64,000 nucleotides of DNA from Aphanothece cf. minutissima CCALA 015 (GTDB taxonomy: Bacteria > Cyanobacteriota > Cyanobacteriia > PCC-6307 > Cyanobiaceae): contig PVWP01000003.1 of assembly GCA_003003925.1 (NCBI GenBank), forward strand, positions 1 to 64,000, read 5' to 3'. Positions 56,892 to 64,000 of this stretch are shown here, in pieces. Position numbers and translations under genes: made by a program. Numbering within the stretch: position 1 is the stretch's first letter; each line of letters begins with the position of its first letter. Under the pieces are notes generated by a model. It did not search any database. It had not been told where the DNA came from and saw only the letters and a program-made list of their open reading frames with translations.

Positions 56892-58144
56892 GCGCCGCGG
56901 ACCCCCTGGCCGTTCCAGGGGGTGAGCCGCAGCATCAGCAGGAAGGCCGGCAGGGCCGCGGCGGTGGTGGCCAGGAAGAAGCCCGGCCAGCCCAGCCGTT
57001 CGGCCACCAGCCCGGCCGGGGCGGCCAGCAGGGAGCGGCTCAGGGCATAGACGCCCGAGAGCAGGGCGTACTGGGTGGCGGAGAAGCGGGGGTTGCAGAG
57101 GCTCATCAGCAGCGCCACGAAGGCGGCGCCCACCATGCCGCCGCCGATGTTCTCCAGGGCCACCGCCGTCAGCAGAGCCGGCATGCCGCCGTCGAAGCGG
57201 GCCAGGCCCCAGTAGGCCAGGTTGCCCGCCGCCCCCACCAGGGCGAACAGCCACAGGGAACGGTTCATGCCCAGCCGGCCGAACAGCACGCCCCCCAGCA
57301 CCGTGCCGACGATGGTGGCGCCGATGCCCCAGCCCGCCAGCACCGACCCCACCACCTCGGGGCTGAAGCCCTTCTGGATCAGGAACGGCACCGCCATCAG
57401 ACCCAGCAGCCCGTCGGGCCAGCGGTAGAGCAGCACCAGGGTGAGCAGGGCCGCGGCCCGGGGGCCGCCGCTGCGGTGCAGGAACTCCCGCGCCGGACCC
57501 AGCACCGCCTGGCGCAGGCTGCTCACCGGCACCGCCAGGGGCTCCAGCCGCGGCGCCGTGAGGGTGAAGGGCACCACCACCAGCATCAGCAGGGCCGAGA
57601 ACAGGAAGGCCAGGGGCCAGTCGAAGCGGCCGGCCAGGATGAAGCCGCCGGCCCCCACGGCCAGCATCGCCGTGCGGTAGCCCAGGTTGGAGGCGGCCGC
57701 CCCGGCACCCCGCTCCAGATCGGGCAGCAGGTCGGTGCGGTAGGCATCCACGGCGATGTCCTGGGTGGCGCTGACCACCGCCAGCAGCACCGCCATCACC
57801 CCGATCGCGGTGAGGCTGGCCGGATCGCTCGACGGCCTCAGCAGGGCCATGGCCCCGATCACCGCCACCAGGGTGAGCTGCAGCACCAGCAGCCAGCCGC
57901 GGCGGCGGTCCGGCCAGGGCAGGGGCCAGCGGTCGAGGGCCGGCGCCCAGACCATCTTCAGGGTGTACGGCAGCTCCGCCAGCCCCAGCAGGCCGATCAG
58001 GCCGAGAGGGATCTGGCTGGCGGTGAGCCAGCCCTGCAGCAGCTTGGTGCCCACCATGTAGGGGGTGCCGCTGGCGACCCCCTCGGCGGCCACCGCCAGG
58101 AGGCGACGCCAGGGGCGGACACTGCTGGAGGCAGGGCTGGCCAT
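56864..58144 (-). CDS. AmpG-like MFS permease
   Basis: About 426 residues from ATG at 58144, with twelve hydrophobic helices. The AmpG signature lies at the start: YMVGTKLLQGWLTASQIPLG, LIGLLGLAELPYTLKMVWAP, LDRWPLPWPDRRRGWLLVLQ, and DIAVDAYRTDLLPDLERGAG. AmpG proteins import anhydro-muropeptides for cell wall recycling; cyanobacterial members have not all been tested. The 3' end overlaps the convergent hydrolase. Confidence 0.88.
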   Translation of the reverse strand: MASPASSSVRPWRRLLAVAAEGVASGTPYMVGTKLLQGWLTASQIPLGLIGLLGLAELPYTLKMVWAPALDRWPLPWPDRRRGWLLVLQLTLVAVIGAMALLRPSSDPASLTAIGVMAVLLAVVSATQDIAVDAYRTDLLPDLERGAGAAASNLGYRTAMLAVGAGGFILAGRFDWPLAFLFSALLMLVVVPFTLTAPRLEPLAVPVSSLRQAVLGPAREFLHRSGGPRAAALLTLVLLYRWPDGLLGLMAVPFLIQKGFSPEVVGSVLAGWGIGATIVGTVLGGVLFGRLGMNRSLWLFALVGAAGNLAYWGLARFDGGMPALLTAVALENIGGGMVGAAFVALLMSLCNPRFSATQYALLSGVYALSRSLLAAPAGLVAERLGWPGFFLATTAAALPAFLLMLRLTPWNGQGVRGAYEAGRDGG

Positions 58145-58222
58145 GGCCGCTCGCGGATCGCCGAACCCTAGGGGCGGCCGGTCGGACCACAATGCAGCCA
58201 GCCCCGCCGTCCCGTTCCCCCC

Positions 58223-58348
58223 ATGTCCTTCCTGCGCTCCACGCTGCTGCCGGTGGCCATCGTGCTGCTGTTCGCCCTGGCCCTGTTCGCCGTCAGCGCC
58301 CGCATCTGGCTGCCCGGCGACATGGCCGCCCCCGCCCCGCTGGGCTGA
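58223..58348 (+). CDS. Candidate 41-residue single-span membrane protein
   Basis: Short ORF reading MSFLRSTLLPVAIVLLFALA, then LFAVSARIWLPGDMAAPAPLG. It has one hydrophobic helix and an exported-side tail with SARIWLPGD. It lies alone between two divergent genes with an ATG preceded by a pyrimidine-rich stretch and no clear ribosome-binding site. Its coding end falls in the first copy of a 19-bp tandem repeat. I do not recognise a named family. Confidence 0.5.
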   Translation: MSFLRSTLLPVAIVLLFALALFAVSARIWLPGDMAAPAPLG

Positions 58349-58393
58349 TCCAGTGCCGCTGGGCTGATCCGGCGCCGCTGGGCGGATCGGGCG
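58337..58393. repeat. Three 19-bp tandem repeats
   Basis: Copies start at 58337, 58356 and 58375 and share CCGCTGGGCTGATCC (the third reads CCGCTGGGCGGATCG). The first copy spans the stop of the 41-residue ORF. The array ends 14 bases before a -10-like TACGAT (58407-58412) in front of the HEAT-repeat gene, where a -35 box is missing. Confidence 0.8.
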
Positions 58394-58432
58394 GCCAACC
58401 GGCTTTTACGATGCCCTCACCTGGATGGCTCC

Positions 58433-59233
58433 ATGCCGGACGACGGCCTGCCCTTTCCCGAAACCACCCACGCGCTGGCCCTCGATCCGGAGGTGCTGGC
58501 CCGGGAACTGGCGCAGGAGCTCCTGGGCGATCCCCTCGATGAGATCGACAGCGTCGCCCCCTCCAGCTCCGACGTGGCCGCCGAGTGCGACCTCGGCATC
58601 GAGCTGCTCAAGGGGGGACGGGAGGAGCGCCTGCAGGGCCTGCGCATCTTCTGTGAGCACCGCGACCCCCGCGCCATCCCCCTGCTGCTGCCGCTGCTGA
58701 AGGCCGGCTGCCCGATCGTGCGGATGAGCGCCGTCTACGCCCTCGGCCGCAACCCCCACCCCCTGGCGGTGGAGCCCCTGCTGGGCCTGCTGGCGGCCGA
58801 CGACAACGGCTATGTGCGCAAGGCGGTGGCCTGGAGCCTCGGCAACTATCCCGAGGCCCCGGTGCTCAACCCGCTGATCCGGGCCCTGGAGCTCGACATC
58901 GCCGCGGTGCGGCTGTGGGCGGCCAGTTCCCTGGCCGATGCGGGCGCCACCGGTGTGGCCAAGGCCGACCCCGCCGCCGCCCAGCTGCTGCTGAGCCTCC
59001 GTATCGACAGCGAGCCGGCGGTGCGCAGCAACTGCGCCTGGTCGCTGGGGCGCCTCTACACCGACCTGGTGGAGCCGCGCCAGCGGGACGTGGTGGAGGC
59101 CCTGCTGCACACGATGCTCCACGACGGCGATCCCACCGTGCGGGACGAAGCCCGGATGGCCCTCGAGCAGCTGGAGCAGCCGGACGTGCTGGAACGGCTG
59201 CAGACCCTGGTGGACGAGGGACTGATCAGCTGA
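58433..59233 (+). CDS. HEAT-repeat protein
   Basis: 266-residue protein of about five HEAT or PBS-lyase-like repeats: GLRIFCEHRDPRAIPLLLPL, VRMSAVYALGRNPHPLAVEP, VRKAVAWSLGNYPEAPVLNP, VRSNCAWSLGRLYTDLVEPR and VRDEARMALEQLEQPDVLER. An acidic N-terminal part of about 55 residues comes first. Cyanobacterial relatives include bilin lyase-like proteins and IaiH, which binds the Fe-S scaffold IscA; the Fe-S-linked neighbours downstream make IaiH a possible match, though unproven. Confidence 0.83.
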   Translation: MPDDGLPFPETTHALALDPEVLARELAQELLGDPLDEIDSVAPSSSDVAAECDLGIELLKGGREERLQGLRIFCEHRDPRAIPLLLPLLKAGCPIVRMSAVYALGRNPHPLAVEPLLGLLAADDNGYVRKAVAWSLGNYPEAPVLNPLIRALELDIAAVRLWAASSLADAGATGVAKADPAAAQLLLSLRIDSEPAVRSNCAWSLGRLYTDLVEPRQRDVVEALLHTMLHDGDPTVRDEARMALEQLEQPDVLERLQTLVDEGLIS

Positions 59234-59319
59234 AGGTCGGCGGGCCCGGGCCATCCGGCGGCCGCGAGCTTGGAAAATCGCGGTTAAGATCCCGGTCTCA
59301 CCTGTGCAGCCCATCCGGG

Positions 59320-59535
59320 ATGGCCGAACGCACCATCCGCTTCCGCATTCGCCCCGACGGGCGCGTGGAGGAACTCGTGGAGGGCGTGCAGGGCGAGGGG
59401 TGCTCCCGGCTCACGGAGCGGATCGAGGCCCGACTGGGCAGCGTGCAGCAACGACGCAGCACCTCGGAAGCGTTCCAGACGCCCCCCCTCGTTCTCCAGG
59501 ACCCCCAGGTGGTCGTCCAGCACCACGGGCCCTGA
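59320..59535 (+). CDS. DUF2997 family protein
   Basis: 71 residues matching DUF2997: MAERTIRFRIRPDGRVEELV, then EGVQGEGCSRLTERIEARLG, with the conserved Gly-x-x-Cys segment and a variable tail. The function is unknown. It precedes Ycf35 by 28 bases, the usual gene order in cyanobacteria, and forms a plus-strand run with Ycf35, the ferredoxin and the aldo/keto reductase. Confidence 0.85.
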   Translation: MAERTIRFRIRPDGRVEELVEGVQGEGCSRLTERIEARLGSVQQRRSTSEAFQTPPLVLQDPQVVVQHHGP

Positions 59536-59563
59536 GCCCCCGCTCTCCCTCCCCTTCCGTCCC

Positions 59564-59956
59564 ATGTCGCACTTCAGCACCGTCAAGACCGAGCTGCGCG
59601 ATCGCCAGGCCCTGGTGGACGCCCTCCGCGACCTGGGCCACCCCCCGGCCGAGGGCTCCTGCCAGGTGCGCGGCTACCGCGGCCAGACGGTGACCGCCGA
59701 TCTCGCCATCCCCCAGGCCGACGGCGTCGACATCGGCTTCCGCTTCAACCCCGACAGCGGCAGCTACGAGCTCGTCACCGACCTGGAGCTCTGGAAGCAG
59801 CCCATCCCGGTGGAGCGCTTCCTGGCCAAGCTCACCCAGCGCTATGCCCTGCGCTCCATCCTGGCCAGCACGGCCGAGGAGGGCTTCCAGGTGAGCGAGC
59901 AGACCAGCCACCTAGACGGCAGCATCGAACTGGTGGTGACCCGCTGGGACGCCTGA
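59564..59956 (+). CDS. ycf35: DUF1257 protein (Ycf35)
   Basis: 130-residue Ycf35 homologue, a family also found in red-algal plastids. Marks: MSHFSTVKTELRDRQALVDA, ADLAIPQADGVDIGFRFNPD, YELVTDLELWKQPIPVERFL and KLTQRYALRSIL. No catalytic residues are known. It lies four bases ahead of the ferredoxin gene, so they probably share one message. Confidence 0.9.
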   Translation: MSHFSTVKTELRDRQALVDALRDLGHPPAEGSCQVRGYRGQTVTADLAIPQADGVDIGFRFNPDSGSYELVTDLELWKQPIPVERFLAKLTQRYALRSILASTAEEGFQVSEQTSHLDGSIELVVTRWDA

Positions 59957-59960
59957 TTCC

Positions 59961-60383
59961 GTGAGCGTGACGGGTCCCGCCACCGGCCTCGACCCCGCCC
60001 TCGCCTTCCGCACCGCGGTGGCTCCGGAGTCGGCGGCGACGGGTCGGGAGCCCGTCCTGGGCGGGGCCCTGCGCCAGCAGGCCGTATGGGTCGATGAGGC
60101 CGTCTGCATCGGCTGCCGCTACTGCGCCCACGTGGCCGGCAACACCTTCGTGGTGGAACCCGACTGGGGCCGCTCCCGGGCCCTGCGCCAGGACGGCGAC
60201 AGCACCGAGCGGATCCAGGAGGCGATCGACACCTGTCCGGTGGACTGCATCCACTGGGTGCCCTACGAGCAGCTGCCGGCCCTGAGGGCCCAGCTCGACG
60301 AGCAGGAGATCCAGCCCCTGGGGCTCCCCTCCCACGGGCGCCGTCGCCGCACCCTGCCCCGCGCCGTCCCGCCGTCGCCGTGA
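59961..60383 (+). CDS. 4Fe-4S-type ferredoxin
   Basis: 140 residues from GTG. The cluster ligands are CIGCRYC (three cysteines) and CPVDCIHWVPYEQL (fourth), giving a single 4Fe-4S site; a second set is absent. An N-terminal extension of about 40 residues and a basic C-terminal tail (SHGRRRRTLPRAV) flank the domain. Electron partner unknown. The stop overlaps the next gene (GTGA), an aldo/keto reductase, and Ycf35 is directly upstream. Confidence 0.9.
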   Translation: MSVTGPATGLDPALAFRTAVAPESAATGREPVLGGALRQQAVWVDEAVCIGCRYCAHVAGNTFVVEPDWGRSRALRQDGDSTERIQEAIDTCPVDCIHWVPYEQLPALRAQLDEQEIQPLGLPSHGRRRRTLPRAVPPSP

Positions 60384-61609
60384 CCATCCCCAGCCGGCGT
60401 TTCGGCCGCACGGGACTGCCCATGCCGGTGCTCTCCCTGGGGGGGATGCGCTTCCAGCAGAGCTGGAGCGACCTGCCGCCCGAGGCGGTGGAGGCCGGCA
60501 GCCAGGCCAACCTCGAGGCCACCCTGCGGGCCGCCAGGGCGGCGGGGCTGCACCACATCGAGACCGCCCGCCACTACGGCACCTCGGAACGGCAGCTGGG
60601 CTGGCTGCTGCCCCGGCTGCCGGATCCCCGGCGGATCCTCCAGACCAAGGTGCCCCCGGCCGAAGATCCGGCGGCCTTCGAGGCCGACCTGCGCACCAGC
60701 TTCGAGCGGCTGGGCCTGGACGGCGAGGGGGGCCCGGGCGGGGGTGGGGGCCGGGTCGACCTGCTGGCCATCCACGGCCTCAACACCCCTGAGCTGCTCG
60801 ATCAGACCCTGCGGCCCGGCGGCTGCCTGGCGGTGGCCCGCCGCTGGCAGGAGGCGGGCCGGATCGGCCACGTGGGCTTCTCCACCCATGCGCCGCTGCC
60901 CCTGATCCTGGAGGCGATCGCCAGCGACCAGTTCGACTACATCAACCTGCACTGGTACTTCATCCGCCAGGACAACCGGGCGGCGATCGAGGCCGCCACC
61001 GCCCATGACATGGGGGTGTTCGTGATCAGCCCCACCGACAAGGGGGGCCACCTGCACAGCCCCTCCCAGCGCCTGTGCGAGCTCTGCGCGCCCCTGCATC
61101 CGATCGTCTTCAACGACCTGTTCTGCCTGTCGGCCCCCGGCATCCACACCATCAGCGTCGGGGCCGCCTCGCCCCAGGATCTGGATCTGCACCTGGAGGC
61201 GGTGGCGCTGCTGCCCAGGGCCGGGGAGCTGCTGCCGCCGATCCTGGCCCGCCTCGAGCAGGCCCGCCGCCGGGCCCTCGGCGACGACTGGCTGGCCAGC
61301 TGGGACCGGGGTCTGCCGGCCTGGGAGGACACCCCCGGCCGGATCAACCTGCCGGTGCTGCTCTGGCTGCACAACCTGCTGGAGGCCTGGGATCTGGAGG
61401 CCTACGGCCGCGCCCGCTACGGCCTGCTGGGCCAGGGCAGCCACTGGTTTCCGGGCGAGAACGCCGAAGCCCTCGATGGCAGCGTCAGCGAGGCCGAGCT
61501 GCTGGCGGTGCTGCAGGCCAGCCCCTGGGCTGCCGAGATCCCCGACCTGCTGCGGCGTCTGCGGCAGCGGCTGGGGGGCGAGGCCGTGAAACGGCTGCAG
61601 GTGGCCTAG
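60380..61609 (+). CDS. Aldo/keto reductase
   Basis: 409-residue NAD(P)-dependent aldo/keto reductase-like TIM barrel. Features: [40 protein letters not shown] (the usual DTA aspartate appears as Glu), [37 protein letters not shown] and [17 protein letters not shown]. The Gly-rich loop [13 protein letters not shown] is an insert. The C-terminal 120 residues include the CxxC-free region, so no Fe-S domain is fused, but the ferredoxin gene overlaps its start by four bases. Confidence 0.87.
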   Translation: MTIPSRRFGRTGLPMPVLSLGGMRFQQSWSDLPPEAVEAGSQANLEATLRAARAAGLHHIETARHYGTSERQLGWLLPRLPDPRRILQTKVPPAEDPAAFEADLRTSFERLGLDGEGGPGGGGGRVDLLAIHGLNTPELLDQTLRPGGCLAVARRWQEAGRIGHVGFSTHAPLPLILEAIASDQFDYINLHWYFIRQDNRAAIEAATAHDMGVFVISPTDKGGHLHSPSQRLCELCAPLHPIVFNDLFCLSAPGIHTISVGAASPQDLDLHLEAVALLPRAGELLPPILARLEQARRRALGDDWLASWDRGLPAWEDTPGRINLPVLLWLHNLLEAWDLEAYGRARYGLLGQGSHWFPGENAEALDGSVSEAELLAVLQASPWAAEIPDLLRRLRQRLGGEAVKRLQVA

Positions 61610-62388
61610 GCGCCTGGGGCGCTGGCCTGGGCCCCCGGCGCGATCGGCGTCTTCTGGGGCACGCCCACGGCCCGGGGGTAGGCGGCCGGACAGGGGCCGG
61701 CTGGCCGCAGCCAGAGGCCGTGGCGCACACCCCGGCCCGCCGGCAGGTCGCGGCGCTGCACCGGATCCACCTTGGCCCGCAGCACGCCGACGGCCGCCTC
61801 CAGATCCCGCTGGTCGTCGGCGCCCCACTGGCCCCGGTAGAGGAGGGCCAGGCCGTCGGGCTTCAGCAGGGGCACCAGGTACTCAGCCACCACCGGCGCG
61901 CTGGCCACGGCGCGGGCCATGGCGCGATCGAAGCGTCCCCGGCAGTCCCGGGCGCGGCCGGTGCGCTCGACCCGTTCGCAGCGCAACCGCAGCCGCCCCT
62001 CCAGCCCCAGGCTGCGGGCCATGGCCCGCACCGCCTCCAGCTTGCGGCCCACCGAATCCACCAGGGTGATGCGGGCCGTGGGCAGGGCGATCGCCAGGGC
62101 CAGCCCGGGGAAACCGCCGCCGGTGCCCACGTCGATGAGCTCCAGGCCGTCGGGAACACCGCCCGGGGCCGTGAGCAGGGGCACCCAGGGCCAGAGGCTG
62201 TCGAACACCTGGGCGATCCAGAAATCGTCGCCCTCCACCAGCCGGGTGAGGTTGACCCGGCAGTTCCACAGCCGCAGCTGCTCCTGCAGGTCCACCAGCG
62301 CCGCCAGCTGGTCGTCGGTGGGGGTCCAGCCGAGCGCCTGCCAGAGGCCGGCATCGGCAGGGGCGCTGGGTTCGGGGCTGGCGGCCAT
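61606..62388 (-). CDS. rsmG: 16S rRNA (guanine-N7) methyltransferase RsmG
   Basis: 260-residue SAM methylase that makes m7G527 in 16S rRNA. Marks: [33 protein letters not shown], the SAM loop [40 protein letters not shown], and [20 protein letters not shown]. Loss of this methyl group gives low-level streptomycin resistance in other bacteria. It converges on the aldo/keto reductase gene with a four-base overlap. Confidence 0.95.
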   Translation of the reverse strand: MAASPEPSAPADAGLWQALGWTPTDDQLAALVDLQEQLRLWNCRVNLTRLVEGDDFWIAQVFDSLWPWVPLLTAPGGVPDGLELIDVGTGGGFPGLALAIALPTARITLVDSVGRKLEAVRAMARSLGLEGRLRLRCERVERTGRARDCRGRFDRAMARAVASAPVVAEYLVPLLKPDGLALLYRGQWGADDQRDLEAAVGVLRAKVDPVQRRDLPAGRGVRHGLWLRPAGPCPAAYPRAVGVPQKTPIAPGAQASAPGA

Positions 62389-62459
62389 CCGCTACGGCAG
62401 TGGTGCTTCTCCCTAGGATCCCTCACGCCGGGCAGGCTGCCATCGCCGCCGCAGGGACC

Positions 62460-63053
62460 ATGTCCTCCACAGCCAAGCCCTCCACCCCCACCCACTACCA
62501 GGTGCTGCAGCTGCAGCCCAACGCCACCGATCAGGAGCTGCGCCAGGCGTTCCGGGGCCTCAGCAAGCGCTACCACCCGGACACCACCGCCCTGCCTGCG
62601 GGCGAGGCCGAAGTGGCCTTCCGGCAGCTGCGTCAGGCCTATGCCGTGCTGAGTGACCCGGCTTCCCGACGGCTCTACGACGCCGCCCTGGCCCAGCCGG
62701 CCCCCCCGGCGCCGCTGCGGCCCGCACCAGCACCCGTCGTCCGGGCTGTGCCGGTGCGCCGGGCCCTGTCCGGCGGCGAGTGGTTCGCCCTGCTGCTGCT
62801 GGCCGTGGCCCTGGTGCTCAGCCTGGTGCTGGGACTCGGGGTGGCCTGGGCGCGGGGCGCCGAACTGATGGCCTGGCCCAGCTGGTGGTCGGAGCTGGAG
62901 GCGGAGTCGGCGCCCGCGGCCCCGCTGGAGCCAGCGCCCCCGGCCCCACTGGCTCCGGCCCCGGTGGCCCCAGCCGAGCTGGAGCCCCCTGCCGGCGAGG
63001 CCCAGGCGCTCCCACCGCCGCCCATCCCGCTCCCCCAGCCGCCCGCCGCCTGA
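62460..63053 (+). CDS. Membrane-anchored J-domain protein
   Basis: 197 residues from ATG at 62460. An N-terminal J domain (THYQVLQLQPNATDQELRQA, with the HPD motif in SKRYHPDTTALPAG) is followed by a Pro/Ala-rich linker, one transmembrane helix (WFALLLLAVALVLSLVLGLG) and a Pro/Ala/Glu-rich tail without zinc or substrate-binding domains. It probably recruits DnaK to the thylakoid or plasma membrane. DUF3143 follows 23 bases on. Confidence 0.9.
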   Translation: MSSTAKPSTPTHYQVLQLQPNATDQELRQAFRGLSKRYHPDTTALPAGEAEVAFRQLRQAYAVLSDPASRRLYDAALAQPAPPAPLRPAPAPVVRAVPVRRALSGGEWFALLLLAVALVLSLVLGLGVAWARGAELMAWPSWWSELEAESAPAAPLEPAPPAPLAPAPVAPAELEPPAGEAQALPPPPIPLPQPPAA

Positions 63054-63076
63054 CCCTTCCTTCCCCTGCCGATCCG

Positions 63077-63346
63077 ATGGCGACCCTGCCCCCCGAGCCC
63101 ACCACCCCCCTCTACAACCACCCCCTGCCCGCCCTGGAGGACTGGCTGCGCCAGCTGGGCGCCAGCCAGTCGCGCAGCAACGTGGCCCACTGGGACCTGC
63201 ACCGCCCTGAGTGGAGTGCCCGGATCGAGATGGAGGTGGAGGAGCTGCGGGTGAGCTGGCACCAGGAGGGCCGCACCACGGCGCGCCAGTTCCCCTACGG
63301 ACTGTCGCGGGCCGATGTGGAGGCGGCGATCCTGGCGGGACCCTGA
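63077..63346 (+). CDS. DUF3143 family protein
   Basis: 89 residues matching DUF3143: LYNHPLPALEDWLRQLGASQ, WHPDLHRPEW-like NVAHWDLHRPEWSARIEMEV, and ELRVSWHQEGRTTARQFPYG LS-type end with LSRADVEAAIL. The function is unknown; the family commonly sits beside a J-domain gene in cyanobacteria, as here. It converges on bioA. Confidence 0.85.
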   Translation: MATLPPEPTTPLYNHPLPALEDWLRQLGASQSRSNVAHWDLHRPEWSARIEMEVEELRVSWHQEGRTTARQFPYGLSRADVEAAILAGP

Positions 63347-63361
63347 GCGCTGGGCGCCCGC

Positions 63362-64000
63362 TCAGAGGCTGGAGAGGGCCGCCTCGATCACCGCATAGCA
63401 GTGGGCCAGCTGGTCGTCGTCGATGCAGAGCGGCGGCAGCAGGTAGACCACCTGGCCCAGGGGCCGCAGGAACACCCCCCGGGCCAGGGCCAGCCGCTGC
63501 AGCCGCTGGCCGACGGGATTGAGGTAGCCGGGGGCGTCGGTGGCCACCTCGAAGGCGGCGACGCTGCCCAGCAGCCGGGGCCGCCGCACCAGGGGGTGGC
63601 GTGCCAGGGCCTCCAGGTGGGGACGGTGGCGCGCCTCGAACCCCTGGTGGCGCTCCGGGCGCTCCTGAAGCAGCGCAAGGCTGGCCAGGGCGGCGGCGCA
63701 ACCGAGGGGGTTGGCGGTGAAGCTGTGGCCGTGGAAGAGGGTCAGCCCGGGGGTGGTGCCGATGAAGCCCTCGAAGATGGCCTCGCGGGCCAGGGTGACG
63801 CCCATGGGCAGGAAGCCGCCCGTGAGCCCCTTGGAGAGGGCCATCAGGTCCGGGTGAATGCCGGCCCGCTGGCAGGCGAACAGGTGGCCGCTGCGGCCGA
63901 AGCCGGTCATGACTTCGTCGGCGATCAGCAGGGCGCCGCTGGCACGCACCAGCCCCTCCACCCGGCGCAGGAATGACTCGCGCACCAGGGCCATGCCGCC
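63362..64000 (-). CDS. bioA: BioA aminotransferase, 3' part (runs off the right edge)
   Basis: C-terminal part (about 213 residues) of adenosylmethionine-8-amino-7-oxononanoate aminotransferase, which makes diaminopelargonate in biotin synthesis. Visible: ASGALLIADEVMTGFGRSGH, the PLP lysine in ALSKGLTGGFLPMGV, LFHGHSFTANPLGCAAALAS and the substrate-binding end GVFLRPLGQVVYLLPPLCID. The 5' part and any linked bio genes lie beyond position 64000. The reading frame stays open to the edge. Confidence 0.93.
   Translation of the reverse strand, partial: GGMALVRESFLRRVEGLVRASGALLIADEVMTGFGRSGHLFACQRAGIHPDLMALSKGLTGGFLPMGVTLAREAIFEGFIGTTPGLTLFHGHSFTANPLGCAAALASLALLQERPERHQGFEARHRPHLEALARHPLVRRPRLLGSVAAFEVATDAPGYLNPVGQRLQRLALARGVFLRPLGQVVYLLPPLCIDDDQLAHCYAVIEAALSSL

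Overview
The window looks like core chromosome of a unicellular picocyanobacterium of the Cyanobium/Synechococcus (alpha-cyanobacterial) type. This rests on psaE, pipX, a cyAbrB regulator, a one-helix Hli protein, the split RNA polymerase subunits rpoC1 and rpoC2, and a long list of cyanobacterial DUF families (DUF1257/Ycf35, DUF1823, DUF2997, DUF3086, DUF3119, DUF3143, DUF3493, DUF4079). The DNA is very GC-rich by eye, with many GTG or TTG starts and tight gene packing. Species cannot be set from the sequence alone. I saw no rRNA, insertion sequence, prophage, CRISPR array or restriction system, and no stretch over 300 bases lacks a gene.

Layout, left part (1-30 kb): a bidirectional terminator; methionine-salvage fusion mtnBC, mutM and psaE on the minus strand; a conserved unknown gene and recQ on plus; LysM, aldehyde dehydrogenase, secreted and GAP-family membrane genes on minus; tandem tRNA-Tyr/tRNA-Thr; aroQ-miaE; mtnD; cobI; a DUF4079 membrane protein; dus; DUF1823; der; an EcfT-like permease; then the nitrogen/PLP/division cluster pipX-pipY-sepF-proC. 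On minus follows a tightly overlapping set: MFS transporter, MlaE/TGD1-type lipid permease, DUF3119, DUF3086 and plsY. Then tRNA-Gly, glgX, a ligand-poor MBL-fold protein, the HU gene, gluQRS, a cluster of very small genes and cyAbrB.

Middle part (30-45 kb): tRNA-Thr(CGT), DUF3493, a low-complexity-tail membrane protein, and the conserved translation/transcription operon rimP-nusA-ylxR-infB on minus. On plus are a CpdA-like phosphoesterase, an HtrA protease, rpiA and a GAF-GGDEF-EAL signalling protein; hisD is on minus.

Right part (44-64 kb): rpsT-tatD-rpoB-rpoC1-rpoC2-hli-rlmN-hydrolase on plus, an AmpG-like permease, a 41-residue membrane ORF with 19-bp tandem repeats behind it, a HEAT-repeat gene, the DUF2997-Ycf35-ferredoxin-aldo/keto reductase cluster, rsmG, a membrane J-protein, DUF3143 and the 3' part of bioA running off the right edge.

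Most of the window is housekeeping. I found no clear new defence or mobile system. The best leads are the coupled lipid operon with two DUF partners, the small-gene cluster at 28.3-29.4 kb, the Ycf35-ferredoxin-reductase cluster, and several uncatalogued inverted or tandem repeats at promoters (23751, 26870, 37341, 43901, 58337).
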